Positions 1 through 6,412 of a stretch of DNA of 12,764 nucleotides are shown here, in pieces. The notes beneath the pieces are model-generated. The model was not told the DNA's origin. It searched no databases and saw only the letters and a program-made list of their open reading frames with translations. Position 1 is the first letter of the stretch. The number at the start of each line of letters is the position of its first letter. Made by a program: the position numbers and the translations under genes. Source of the stretch: CALLCD01 sp039817885 (GTDB lineage: Bacteria; Pseudomonadota; Alphaproteobacteria; Caulobacterales; Hyphomonadaceae); assembly GCA_039817885.1 (NCBI GenBank), contig JBCBUY010000095.1:1-12764 (forward strand). The letters are read 5' to 3'.

Positions 1-588
1 GCGATTGGGGCGATGTACATTCTCCTCGCCATCGCCTTCCGCTCCTATGTCCAACCTTTGCTTCTCATGACGGCCATCCCCTTCGCATTCGCTGGAGCAG
101 TCTATGGCCACCTCCTGTTTGGCGTGCCCCTGGCATTGTTCTCCATATTTGGCATCGCAGCAGCCGCCGGCGTCGTGATCAACGACAACCTCGTCCTGGT
201 TGATTATGTGAACAAACGCCGGGCCGAAGGCGTTGGCGCGGTTCAGGCCCTGGTCGACGCCGGCGTATCCCGGTTCAGGCCCATCTTGCTGACATCTGTC
301 ACCACATTTGTGGGTATTCTGCCACTGATCGCAGAACGGTCGATCGGTGCCCAGTTCCTAAGGCCCATGGTGATCTCATTAGGCTGTGCGGTGGTCTTCG
401 CCCTGTTCGTATCTCTCCTCATGGTACCGGCGCTATACGCTGCTGGGACAGAAATCGGCCGCGTGTTCCGCTGGACATGGGGAGGCAGACCTTATCGTTC
501 CATCGGAGAATCCTATGACGGGGAAGTGAACGACGACAACGAAGCTGATCTGCACGGCAATGTTGGCGGAATGCAGCCAGCAGAGTAG
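1..588 (+). CDS. RND efflux transporter, inner-membrane pump subunit (C-terminal fragment, 5' end outside window)
   Basis: This is the last 195 residues of an AcrB/MexB-type resistance-nodulation-division pump, which exports substrates from the inner membrane or periplasm using the proton gradient and normally pairs with a membrane-fusion protein and an outer-membrane channel. The frame is open to the left edge, so the gene starts upstream. Visible in order are hydrophobic helices that fit the last transmembrane segments, the motif GVVINDN (about residues 57-63 of the fragment) followed by LVLVDYVNKRR, then RFRPILLTSVTTFVGILPL, and the closing VPALY (about 142-146). These are hallmarks of the HAE-type RND C-terminal half. 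AcrB has a functional lysine where this subclass reads N-D. A polar, acidic tail of about 45 residues follows the last helix. The family call is secure; the substrate cannot be told from this part. The next gene begins 92 bases later, probably as a separate unit. Confidence 0.93.
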   Translation, partial: AIGAMYILLAIAFRSYVQPLLLMTAIPFAFAGAVYGHLLFGVPLALFSIFGIAAAAGVVINDNLVLVDYVNKRRAEGVGAVQALVDAGVSRFRPILLTSVTTFVGILPLIAERSIGAQFLRPMVISLGCAVVFALFVSLLMVPALYAAGTEIGRVFRWTWGGRPYRSIGESYDGEVNDDNEADLHGNVGGMQPAE

Positions 589-619
589 AAATCGGTTAAA
601 ATAGAGAAACTCAAAAACA

Positions 620-650
620 GTTGCCCAAACTCGCGCAGAGATTGGGCAAC
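620..650. promoter_or_regulatory. 9-bp inverted repeat in the leader of the M13 peptidase gene
   Basis: GTTGCCCAA (620-628) and TTGGGCAAC (642-650) are perfect inverted copies separated by 13 bases. The repeat lies 31 bases before the peptidase start codon. On the plus strand no T-run follows, so it does not look like a terminator for the efflux gene. On the minus strand a T-rich run follows (complement of the A-rich 613-618), but no minus-strand gene ends here. It could be an operator or a 5' UTR hairpin. The repeat is seen directly; its role is inference. Confidence 0.45.
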
Positions 651-680
651 CGCGAATACTATGAAGATTTGAGGCAAGCC

Positions 681-2876
681 ATGAGAAAGCTTCTTGTGTT
701 ATCGAGTGCCATCGCCGTGCTGGCAGCCTGCTCGGCAGCAGATGACGGCTCCGGATCCTTAAGCGCCGCCAATGCAGAAACCACCGCGGACACGACAACC
801 TTTGTTCCCCGGCCGATCCAAACCACAGCCCGGGATGATTGGGGAAGCTTCGGCCTCGACCTCGCATCTGTGAATGAGGACATCCATCCGGGCAACAACT
901 TCTTCGAGCACGTCAATGGCAAATGGCTCGACTCGTTCGAGATGCCGGCCGATCGTTCCAGATATGGATCTTTCTCGATTCTCCGCGAAAAATCCGAACA
1001 GCGCGTGCGGAACATCATCGATGAGCTGGCGTCGAGATCGCCCTCGCCAGACACGTTGGAAGGCAAGATCGCTGCGATCTACACCGCTTTCATGGATGTC
1101 GAAGCGATCGAGCTGGCAGGAATGGCCCCAGCCAAGCCTTATCTCGACAAGATAGCTGCTATTTCATCTTATGACGAGCTTGCGGAATTGTTCGGATCCC
1201 CAGGCTACTCCTCCCCTGTTGGCGGATTCGTAGAGATAGATCCGCGCGAACCCGACACCTATATTTTTCAGGTCACCCAATCCGGCCTTGGCCTGCCGGA
1301 CCGCAATTATTACCTTGAGAAAACCAAACGTAATGAAGATCTGCTCGCCGCATATCGCAATTATCTAACGATCCTGCTCGGCCAAGCCGGCTACGAAAAT
1401 GTCGGATCATTCGCCGACGACATCATCGCCCTTGAAACACGGATCGCGGCGGAACATTGGGACCGCACCGTCGGACGAAATCGAAACATCACTTATAATA
1501 AGCTGAGCCGCGATGAGCTTCTGGCCATCGGTGCAGGCTTTCCAGTTGACGCAATGTTGCGCGCGCTCGGAATTGACGACCAAGATGATTTCATTGTTCG
1601 TCAGGTGACGCCGACAGATGAGGAAGTTACTGAGTTTGATTTGACCGAAGAGCAGCTCGCCAAGCTTGGAAACGGGATCCAGGGCCTCTTCAGAGTGTCA
1701 GCGGAAACAGATCTGGAAACCTGGAAAGCCTATCTCACGGCTCAATTCCTAAGTGATCATTCCAGCGTCCTGCCAGGCATCATCGACAATGCCACGTTCG
1801 AGCTCTATGGACGCACGCTTCGTGGTCAGGAAGAACAGCGCGAACGCTGGAAACGCGGTGTAAGCGCGGTTGAAGGCGCGATGGGCGAAGGCATTGGCAA
1901 AGTCTACGCCGAGCGGCATTTCCCGCCAGCGAACAAAGCAGCCATGGACGAGCTGGTCGCAAATCTTCGCGTGGCGATGGCGGCCAATCTGGATGACCTC
2001 ACTTGGATGGGCGACGAGACAAAGGTCGAAGCGAGAGACAAGCTGGCGAAATTCACCCCCAAGATCGGCTTCACAGAGAAATTCGAAACCTTCGATACGC
2101 TTGAAGTGGGCGACTCCGCGCTCGAAAACCTCATGCTTACAAATGCCTGGGCCTTCCAAGACAATCTTGCAAAGCTCGGAAAGCCGATCGACAAAACCGA
2201 GTGGTTCATGTTCCCGCAAACGGTCAACGCGTATTATTCATCGACGCGGAACGAGATCGTCTTCCCAGCCGCAATTCTCCAACCGCCATTCTTCAACATT
2301 ACCGCCGATCCAGCGATTAACTACGGAGCGATTGGCGGGGTCATTGGACATGAAATGGGCCATGGCTTTGATGACCAGGGATCCAAATCGGATGGCGATG
2401 GCGTGTTGCGCGATTGGTGGACCGATGAAGACAGAGCGAATTTCGAAGCCCTGACAGGCAACCTTGCCGCGCAATATGATGCATTTTGCCCATTGGATGA
2501 GGGGGCGACCTGCGTCAATGGCCGATTGGGGCTGGGAGAGAACATTGGTGATCTTGGCGGGCTCTCAATGTCCTATCGCGCCTATAAAATCAGCCTCGAC
2601 ACCAATGGCGACGGCGAGATCAGTGAAGACGAGGAAGCCCCAATCCTTGGCGGGCTAACGGGCGATCAGAGATTCTTCATGGCATGGGCGCAGGTCTGGC
2701 GGAACATGTATCGGGAGAAAGCACTGCGCGAGCAGCTGGTGCGCGGGCCGCACTCTCCGCCCCGTTATCGCGTCAACGGCGTCGTCCGCAATCTCAACGA
2801 ATGGTACGAGGCCTTCGATATAACAGAGGAACACGACCTCTACCTGCCACCGGAACAGCGGATCAGAATCTGGTAG
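681..2876 (+). CDS. M13 family (neprilysin/PepO-like) zinc metallopeptidase, predicted lipoprotein
   Basis: This is a 731-residue zinc endopeptidase of the neprilysin family, whose members cleave small peptides. Zinc ligands and catalytic residues are all present: HEMGH (557-561), then E620 and D624 in ENIGD. The substrate-binding NAYY motif (516-519) precedes VFPAAILQPPFF. The fold closes with GLTGDQRFFMAWAQVWR and the C-terminal RIRIW, as usual in bacterial members. The start is ATG 681, preceded by GAGG at 671-674. It yields a lipoprotein signal, MRKLLVLSSAIAVLAAC, with lipobox LAAC and Cys17, so the enzyme should be tethered in the periplasm. The residue after Cys is Ser, which by the E. 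coli rule favours the outer membrane. An in-frame TTG at 621 would bury the signal peptide and is unlikely. Oddity: residues 640-651 form a canonical EF-hand loop (DTNGDGEISEDE) between the third zinc ligand and GLTGDQRFF. The gene appears monocistronic and ends at an intrinsic terminator. Confidence 0.96.
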   Translation: MRKLLVLSSAIAVLAACSAADDGSGSLSAANAETTADTTTFVPRPIQTTARDDWGSFGLDLASVNEDIHPGNNFFEHVNGKWLDSFEMPADRSRYGSFSILREKSEQRVRNIIDELASRSPSPDTLEGKIAAIYTAFMDVEAIELAGMAPAKPYLDKIAAISSYDELAELFGSPGYSSPVGGFVEIDPREPDTYIFQVTQSGLGLPDRNYYLEKTKRNEDLLAAYRNYLTILLGQAGYENVGSFADDIIALETRIAAEHWDRTVGRNRNITYNKLSRDELLAIGAGFPVDAMLRALGIDDQDDFIVRQVTPTDEEVTEFDLTEEQLAKLGNGIQGLFRVSAETDLETWKAYLTAQFLSDHSSVLPGIIDNATFELYGRTLRGQEEQRERWKRGVSAVEGAMGEGIGKVYAERHFPPANKAAMDELVANLRVAMAANLDDLTWMGDETKVEARDKLAKFTPKIGFTEKFETFDTLEVGDSALENLMLTNAWAFQDNLAKLGKPIDKTEWFMFPQTVNAYYSSTRNEIVFPAAILQPPFFNITADPAINYGAIGGVIGHEMGHGFDDQGSKSDGDGVLRDWWTDEDRANFEALTGNLAAQYDAFCPLDEGATCVNGRLGLGENIGDLGGLSMSYRAYKISLDTNGDGEISEDEEAPILGGLTGDQRFFMAWAQVWRNMYREKALREQLVRGPHSPPRYRVNGVVRNLNEWYEAFDITEEHDLYLPPEQRIRIW

Positions 2877-2909
2877 GAGCAAAGAACTCCCTACCATTTG
2901 CAAGAAGGT

Positions 2910-2942
2910 GGGGCGGCTCCTCTCGGAACCGCCCCTTTTCTT
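2910..2942 (+). terminator. Intrinsic terminator of the M13 peptidase gene
   Basis: GGGGCGG (2910-2916) pairs with CCGCCCC (2929-2935). After one C/A mismatch the stem continues with TCC/GGA and closes on a TCTC loop. TTTTCTT follows directly. It sits 33 bases after the peptidase stop and just before the end of the convergent minus-strand gene at 2945. In the minus direction the T-run is poor, so I read it mainly as a plus-strand terminator. Confidence 0.88.
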
Positions 2943-2944
2943 GC

Positions 2945-4003
2945 TTAGGGTCCATCTGCAAGCCGATCGCGCCAATTCGGCCAAGGGGCATAATTCGCCG
3001 GTCCGCAGGTTTTGCAAACATGGCGATGGAGTCGGTCCTGCAGGCCTTTGAGGCCCGTACCCACGCGAACACCCGATCCGCGGAGATCCGCAGCGATCCG
3101 CCGAAGAAGATCGATGGGCAGCGGTGCATTGCCGGCGAGGCACGCCTCGTTCAGCATCCATCCGCGTGCATCGCGCTCGATCGACAACACCGCTTTCGGA
3201 TCCGTATGGGCAACGAACACAGCCGTTGAACCATTCGCCAGATCAACGTCGTAATCCCGCAAACAGTTCTTAAAGGTCAGCGCAGTGTCCTTCAGCTGCT
3301 TGCGAGACACGACCCGGAGAAAAGAAGCCGGCAAGTCAGGCGGCGGCATATAGGGCGCAAACGCATCCGGCACCAAAGCGTCGGACAGACGCTCCATCAT
3401 TGCCACCGGCGACTTCGACCGAGCCATCCGTTCCGCCAGCGCAGAAACCATCTCCTCCCCTTCATGACAAAGAAGGATCTCAACGGCTTCCGACACGTCC
3501 ATAGCAGCCGCCAGGTGCGGAACAGCCTCCAGGATCTGAGACCTCAGCATTGGGTTCGGCAGAGCGCTGGCGACTTGGATAAACTCCTTGTCGAACGCTT
3601 GTCTGTGCCGAAGCAGCTTGGTCATACCATCGCGGCAGACCAGGCGCTTGAGCCCGGCATAGTCCTTCCGATCCCAAAGCCGCTCACCCGACCGGGACAG
3701 CACCTTCATCAAACCAAGGCTGCCATTCGGCACAATCGGCTCGGCGACGATGCAGTCGCGATCAAATGTGACCCGCTCCGCGATGCGATCACCAACCGCC
3801 ACAGTGAAGGGCAGGTTTGCATCGATCAGCATAGCCACAAGATGGCGGCGCGCCGCAGGAAGCGTGAGAAATCCTTCGTGCGGCGCTGGCCAAATGGCAG
3901 CAATCTCCGGCGCGTAATCACCAGCAAGGTGAACCAGCAAGGGTGTGGGTTTTAGCTGCGCGGTCATTTCGCGCAGAGCTTTCCCGGTCATAGGCAAGCC
4001 CAT
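2945..4003 (-). CDS. Uncharacterised protein with a PcfJ-like C-terminal segment
   Basis: This is a 352-residue soluble protein with no signal peptide or membrane segment, and I cannot assign a function. The start at ATG 4003 is well supported: on the minus strand GGAAGGAGG stands 5 bases before it. The N-terminal two thirds (to about 225) are alpha-helical-looking with no motif I know. Residues 228-308 carry a pattern typical of PcfJ-like proteins: a short basic lead-in (RVVSRKQLKDTALTF), N246-C247 followed by Y251, G258, a beta-rich segment (AVFVAHTDPKAVLSIE), then G281-W282 and G291-N292. PcfJ itself is a plasmid-encoded protein of unknown biochemical role, and chromosomal relatives are poorly described. 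The C-terminus has a CKTC pair (330-333) that could bind metal, but only two cysteines are visible. It is a single gene, convergent with the peptidase. The coding call is firm; the family link is tentative. Confidence 0.82.
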   Translation of the reverse strand: MGLPMTGKALREMTAQLKPTPLLVHLAGDYAPEIAAIWPAPHEGFLTLPAARRHLVAMLIDANLPFTVAVGDRIAERVTFDRDCIVAEPIVPNGSLGLMKVLSRSGERLWDRKDYAGLKRLVCRDGMTKLLRHRQAFDKEFIQVASALPNPMLRSQILEAVPHLAAAMDVSEAVEILLCHEGEEMVSALAERMARSKSPVAMMERLSDALVPDAFAPYMPPPDLPASFLRVVSRKQLKDTALTFKNCLRDYDVDLANGSTAVFVAHTDPKAVLSIERDARGWMLNEACLAGNAPLPIDLLRRIAADLRGSGVRVGTGLKGLQDRLHRHVCKTCGPANYAPWPNWRDRLADGP

Positions 4004-4337
4004 GACAGCCTCCTTCCAAAAGAAGTTGACGGATTTGGATTAGGCTGGAGCACCCACGGCAAAAGCGCGCGGGTCGCCAGCGAGGCTCCCCGCATCTTGC
4101 GAGGAGCAGATCGTTTCAGGATCGGTCTGCATCATCTCGTGTCTTTCTACCAAAGCCGGCAGCAACTGCGCCGTCGACGGGATCGGGGCTATCGCTCGGA
4201 ACGAACCTGCTTGTCAAGGATATTCCAAGTGGATCCCGTAAGCTCACTTCGCGCCTTGGGAGAATTTCATTTGTCAAACAAGGGGATGTCCTGTTGGATG
4301 AAGATCTAATGACAAAACCAGAATGGGGAGACGAAAA
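4004..4337. other. 334-base intergenic region without a convincing gene
   Basis: This region separates the minus-strand PcfJ-like gene from the dodecin-like gene and should hold both promoters. The Shine-Dalgarno of the minus-strand gene lies at its left edge. A small open frame at 4097-4309 has no ribosome site and low-complexity basic content, so I do not call it. The region contains two adjoining hairpins (4085-4130) and two TTGTCAA copies (within 4211-4217 and 4271-4277). GGAAC at 4198-4202 resembles the -35 of EcfG stress-sigma promoters, but no CGTT-like -10 follows at the right distance. I could not identify a -35/-10 pair with confidence. Confidence 0.6.
4085..4130. other. Two adjoining hairpins, possible structured leader or small RNA
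   Basis: Hairpin one: GCTCC (4085-4089) pairs with GGAGC (4103-4107). After a C/A mismatch, CGCA (4091-4094) pairs with TGCG (4098-4101) around a TCT loop. Hairpin two: GCAGATCG (4106-4113) pairs with CGGTCTGC (4123-4130), with one G-U pair if RNA and a 9-base loop. The two share bases 4106-4107, so at full length they compete slightly. No T-run follows either. They lie about 210 bases before the dodecin-like gene. The structure is seen by eye; function is unknown. Confidence 0.4.
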
Positions 4338-4556
4338 ATGTCAGTCATGAAATCAGAACAGATCTTGGCGGAATCAAAGAAATCATTTGAGGATGCCATT
4401 GATGTGGCCGTCGCGCGGTTCTCGAAAACCGTTCGCGGCCTGAAATCCGCCAACGTCAATAACATGTCGACGGTCATCAAAAACGGAAAGGTTGCAGCAT
4501 ACCGTGTGAACCTTCAGATGACATTCGAAGTGGCAGAGCCGAAAACCAAGAAATAG
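4338..4556 (+). CDS. Dodecin-family small protein lacking the usual flavin-stacking tryptophan
   Basis: This 72-residue protein has the dodecin layout: a helix rich in acidic and basic residues (SKKSFEDAIDVAVARFSKTVRGL, split here by residue 16-35), then a strand turn and the closing strands DGK-like NGKVAAYRVNLQMTFEV (49-65). Dodecins form hollow dodecamers in the cytoplasm that bind and store flavins. In known dodecins a tryptophan just after the helix (W36 in Halobacterium) stacks on the flavin ring. Here the aligned residue is Ser37 in LKSANV, so flavin binding may be lost or altered. The start at ATG 4338 has GGGGAG 7 bases upstream (4326-4331); an in-frame ATG at 4323 has no ribosome site. 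The DUF1801 gene begins 6 bases after the stop, so the two are probably cotranscribed. The family call rests on pattern recognition alone. Confidence 0.8.
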   Translation: MSVMKSEQILAESKKSFEDAIDVAVARFSKTVRGLKSANVNNMSTVIKNGKVAAYRVNLQMTFEVAEPKTKK

Positions 4557-4562
4557 GCGTAA

Positions 4563-4931
4563 ATGGCGAAGCCGAAAACGCCGGAAGAGTGGTTCGGGGC
4601 GGTTGAGCCAAGCATTGCACCGATCGCCCTGGCACTCCGGGACGCGCTGAACACCGCGGGTCCGGATCTGACCAAGAAACTCGCCTGGGGCTTTCCGTGT
4701 TGGGTGGGCAATGAGCGGATAGTCTCGATCATTGCCCATACTGACCGCTGTAATCTTCAGCTCTGGTCCGGCAATCGCCTTGCCGACCAATTCCCGAGCC
4801 GCATTGAGGGCACCGGCAAACGGCTTCGCCATGTCAAGATCGGTGCTCTAGAGCAAATCGACGACGAACTCACCTCGATTATCGCAAAGGCCATCGAACT
4901 GGATCGCGTATCTCCAGAGAAAGTGCGCTAA
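4563..4931 (+). CDS. DUF1801 (YdhG-like) family protein
   Basis: This is a 122-residue cytoplasmic protein. Its core matches the DUF1801 fold: a leading helix (PIALALRDALNTAG), the signature KKLAWGFPCWVGN (38-50) with W42, G43 and P45, then strand pairs (IVSIIAHTDRCNLQLW), the stretch GTGKRLRHVKIG (84-94) and a closing helix with IDDELTSIIAKAIEL. Members are structurally frataxin-like in some descriptions, but no activity is established. The ribosome site (around AGGCG) is weak and the start lies only 6 bases after the dodecin-like stop, which suggests translational coupling. The two may share regulation or a function, but the sequence does not show which. No terminator is evident before the thiolase, 112 bases on. 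Confidence 0.85.
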   Translation: MAKPKTPEEWFGAVEPSIAPIALALRDALNTAGPDLTKKLAWGFPCWVGNERIVSIIAHTDRCNLQLWSGNRLADQFPSRIEGTGKRLRHVKIGALEQIDDELTSIIAKAIELDRVSPEKVR

Positions 4932-5043
4932 TCGACAAAATCGCCGGGGGATTGAAGCCGTCGGCCCCAAGTGGCCCTTGACCTTTTCCGGTCGAGAGCG
5001 GAAGTGTGCTGCACAGCCGTAATTTTCGACAAGGAGCACCCAC

Positions 5044-6225
5044 ATGGCCGACTCTGATCCAGTAGTAATCGTAGGTATGGCGCGCACACCCATGGGGGGA
5101 TTGCTTGGCGAGCTGTCGTCCTTTTCTGCGAACGAGCTCGGGTCCATTGCCGTGAAGGCTGCTGTGGACGAAGCCAAACTCGGTGCAGAAGATGCCGACG
5201 AGATCATTATGGGCAATTGCCTGCCGGCCGGTCAGGGCCAAGCACCGGCCCGCCAGGCCGGGTTCAAGGCCGGCCAAGACAAAGGTCTGGAAGCGACCAC
5301 CATCAACAAAATGTGCGGTTCCGGCATGCAAGCTGCTGTCATGGGACGCAACTCGATCCTCGCCGGCGAAGCCAATATCGTGATTGCCGGCGGCATGGAG
5401 TCTATGACCAACGCCCCACATCTGATGGATGTTCGTAAAGGCCACAAATACGGCACGATGAAATCCGAAGATCATATGGCGCTTGACGGCCTGACCGATG
5501 CTTATGCGCACGGTCCAATGGGCGCTTTCGCAGACATGATCGCCGGGGAATATCAGTTCACCCGCGAGCAGCAGGACGCTTATGCGCTGGAGACGCTATC
5601 GCGCGCCCAGAAGGCCACCGAAGACGGCAAGTTCAAACGCGAGATCGCACCGGTCACGGTCAAATCGCGCAAAGGGGAAAGCGTCGTTGAGACAGACGAG
5701 CTCCCGCGCACCGCCCGCCCGGACAAGATCCCGCAATTGCGTCCAGCCTTCGCCAAGGATGGGACAGTCACCGCCGCGAATGCGTCGGCGATATCCGATG
5801 GCGCAGCAGCGGTCGTCTTGATGAAGCAATCCGAAGCCGAAAAGCGCGGCCTGACACCAATCGCCAAAATCGTTGCAACCTCTTCTCACGCCCATGAGCC
5901 AGAATACTTCACCACGGCTCCGGTCCCTGCGATGAAGAAAACGCTCGAAAAGGCCGGCTGGGATGTGAACGATGTCGACCTTTGGGAAGTGAACGAGGCC
6001 TTCGCTGTCGTGCCCATGATCGCCATGAAAGAGCTCGGCATTTCCCACGACAAACTGAACGTGAACGGCGGTGCTTGTGCAATGGGCCATCCCATCGGCG
6101 CGTCCGGCGCAAGGGTGCTGATTACGTTGCTTGCTGCCATGGAAGACCGCGATGCCAGGAAGGGCATGGCCTCGCTTTGTATCGGTGGCGGCGAAGGGAT
6201 CGCTATGGCCGTGGAGCGGATATAA
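5044..6225 (+). CDS. Acetyl-CoA C-acetyltransferase / thiolase (PhaA/AtoB/FadA type)
   Basis: This 393-residue thiolase either joins two acetyl-CoA to acetoacetyl-CoA or cleaves 3-ketoacyl-CoA, in the cytoplasm. Catalytic residues are complete: Cys91 in NKMCGSGMQA (nucleophile), His349 in CAMGHPIGASG, and Cys379 in LCIGGGEG (proton transfer). NEAFAV and GGMESMTNAPHLM are also typical. Length and sequence fit the 390-odd-residue acetoacetyl-CoA thiolases used in polyhydroxybutyrate or ketone metabolism and short-chain degradation. Without the partner genes (phaB, or acyl-CoA dehydrogenase and hydratase genes, none in this window) the direction cannot be decided. The start is supported by AAGGAG (5031-5036), 7 bases before ATG. 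It seems to be transcribed alone. Confidence 0.95.
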   Translation: MADSDPVVIVGMARTPMGGLLGELSSFSANELGSIAVKAAVDEAKLGAEDADEIIMGNCLPAGQGQAPARQAGFKAGQDKGLEATTINKMCGSGMQAAVMGRNSILAGEANIVIAGGMESMTNAPHLMDVRKGHKYGTMKSEDHMALDGLTDAYAHGPMGAFADMIAGEYQFTREQQDAYALETLSRAQKATEDGKFKREIAPVTVKSRKGESVVETDELPRTARPDKIPQLRPAFAKDGTVTAANASAISDGAAAVVLMKQSEAEKRGLTPIAKIVATSSHAHEPEYFTTAPVPAMKKTLEKAGWDVNDVDLWEVNEAFAVVPMIAMKELGISHDKLNVNGGACAMGHPIGASGARVLITLLAAMEDRDARKGMASLCIGGGEGIAMAVERI

Positions 6226-6264
6226 TTGATCCAACGGTCGTCAAATTCAGTACAGCGGCGGTTT

Positions 6265-6283
6265 GCGTATCAGTGAGATGCGC
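6265..6283 (+). terminator. Weak hairpin downstream of the thiolase gene
   Basis: GCGTATC (6265-6271) pairs with GATGCGC (6277-6283), with one G-U pair and the loop AGTGA. It begins 40 bases after the thiolase stop. No T-run follows, so it is at best a weak or factor-dependent terminator. The rest of the 158-base gap to the kinase start holds no clear promoter. Confidence 0.25.
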
Positions 6284-6355
6284 TACCTGCCCCTGCCAAT
6301 AATTTGTAATTGCCTGATAAGTAAAAGACAGATCACCGCCTAGGAGCCTAAGCTT

Positions 6356-6412
6356 ATGAAGAGGTATCTAGAGGCGACTCTGATTGGCAAATACACATTA
6401 CAAAACAAATAG
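6356..6412 (+). CDS. Possible 18-residue leader peptide overlapping the kinase start
   Basis: ATG 6356 opens an 18-codon frame (MKRYLEATLIGKYTLQNK) ending in TAG at 6412. TAGGAG (6341-6346) stands 9 bases upstream, a better ribosome site than the one before the TTG start of the kinase. The frame overlaps the first 29 bases of the kinase gene in another frame. It may be a coupling leader, a chance ORF, or a sign that the true kinase start is misread. It resembles nothing I know. Confidence 0.25.
   Translation: MKRYLEATLIGKYTLQNK

Noticed and set aside
621..680. TTG 621 as start of the M13 peptidase
   Set aside because: It would add 20 residues ahead of a good lipoprotein signal peptide and lies inside the inverted repeat; ATG 681 has its own GAGG.
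1749..2219. 156-codon open frame on the minus strand within the M13 peptidase
   Set aside because: The peptidase reading frame is continuous with conserved motifs; the antisense product resembles nothing.
3464..3955. 163-codon plus-strand frame opposite the PcfJ-like gene
   Set aside because: The minus-strand gene has a strong Shine-Dalgarno and a better protein composition; the plus-strand product is basic and featureless.
4198..4222. EcfG-type general-stress promoter (GGAAC) upstream of the dodecin-like gene
   Set aside because: No CGTT-like -10 element appears at the required spacing.
4097..4309. 70-codon plus-strand frame in the gap before the dodecin-like gene
   Set aside because: No ribosome site, arginine-rich low-information sequence, and it starts inside the hairpin region.
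4879..5511. 210-codon open frame on the minus strand across the thiolase start
   Set aside because: It lies opposite a clear thiolase with complete catalytic residues, and its translation has no recognisable domain.
5596..6234. 212-codon open frame on the minus strand inside the thiolase gene
   Set aside because: Antisense shadow of a strongly supported gene; no ribosome site or motif.
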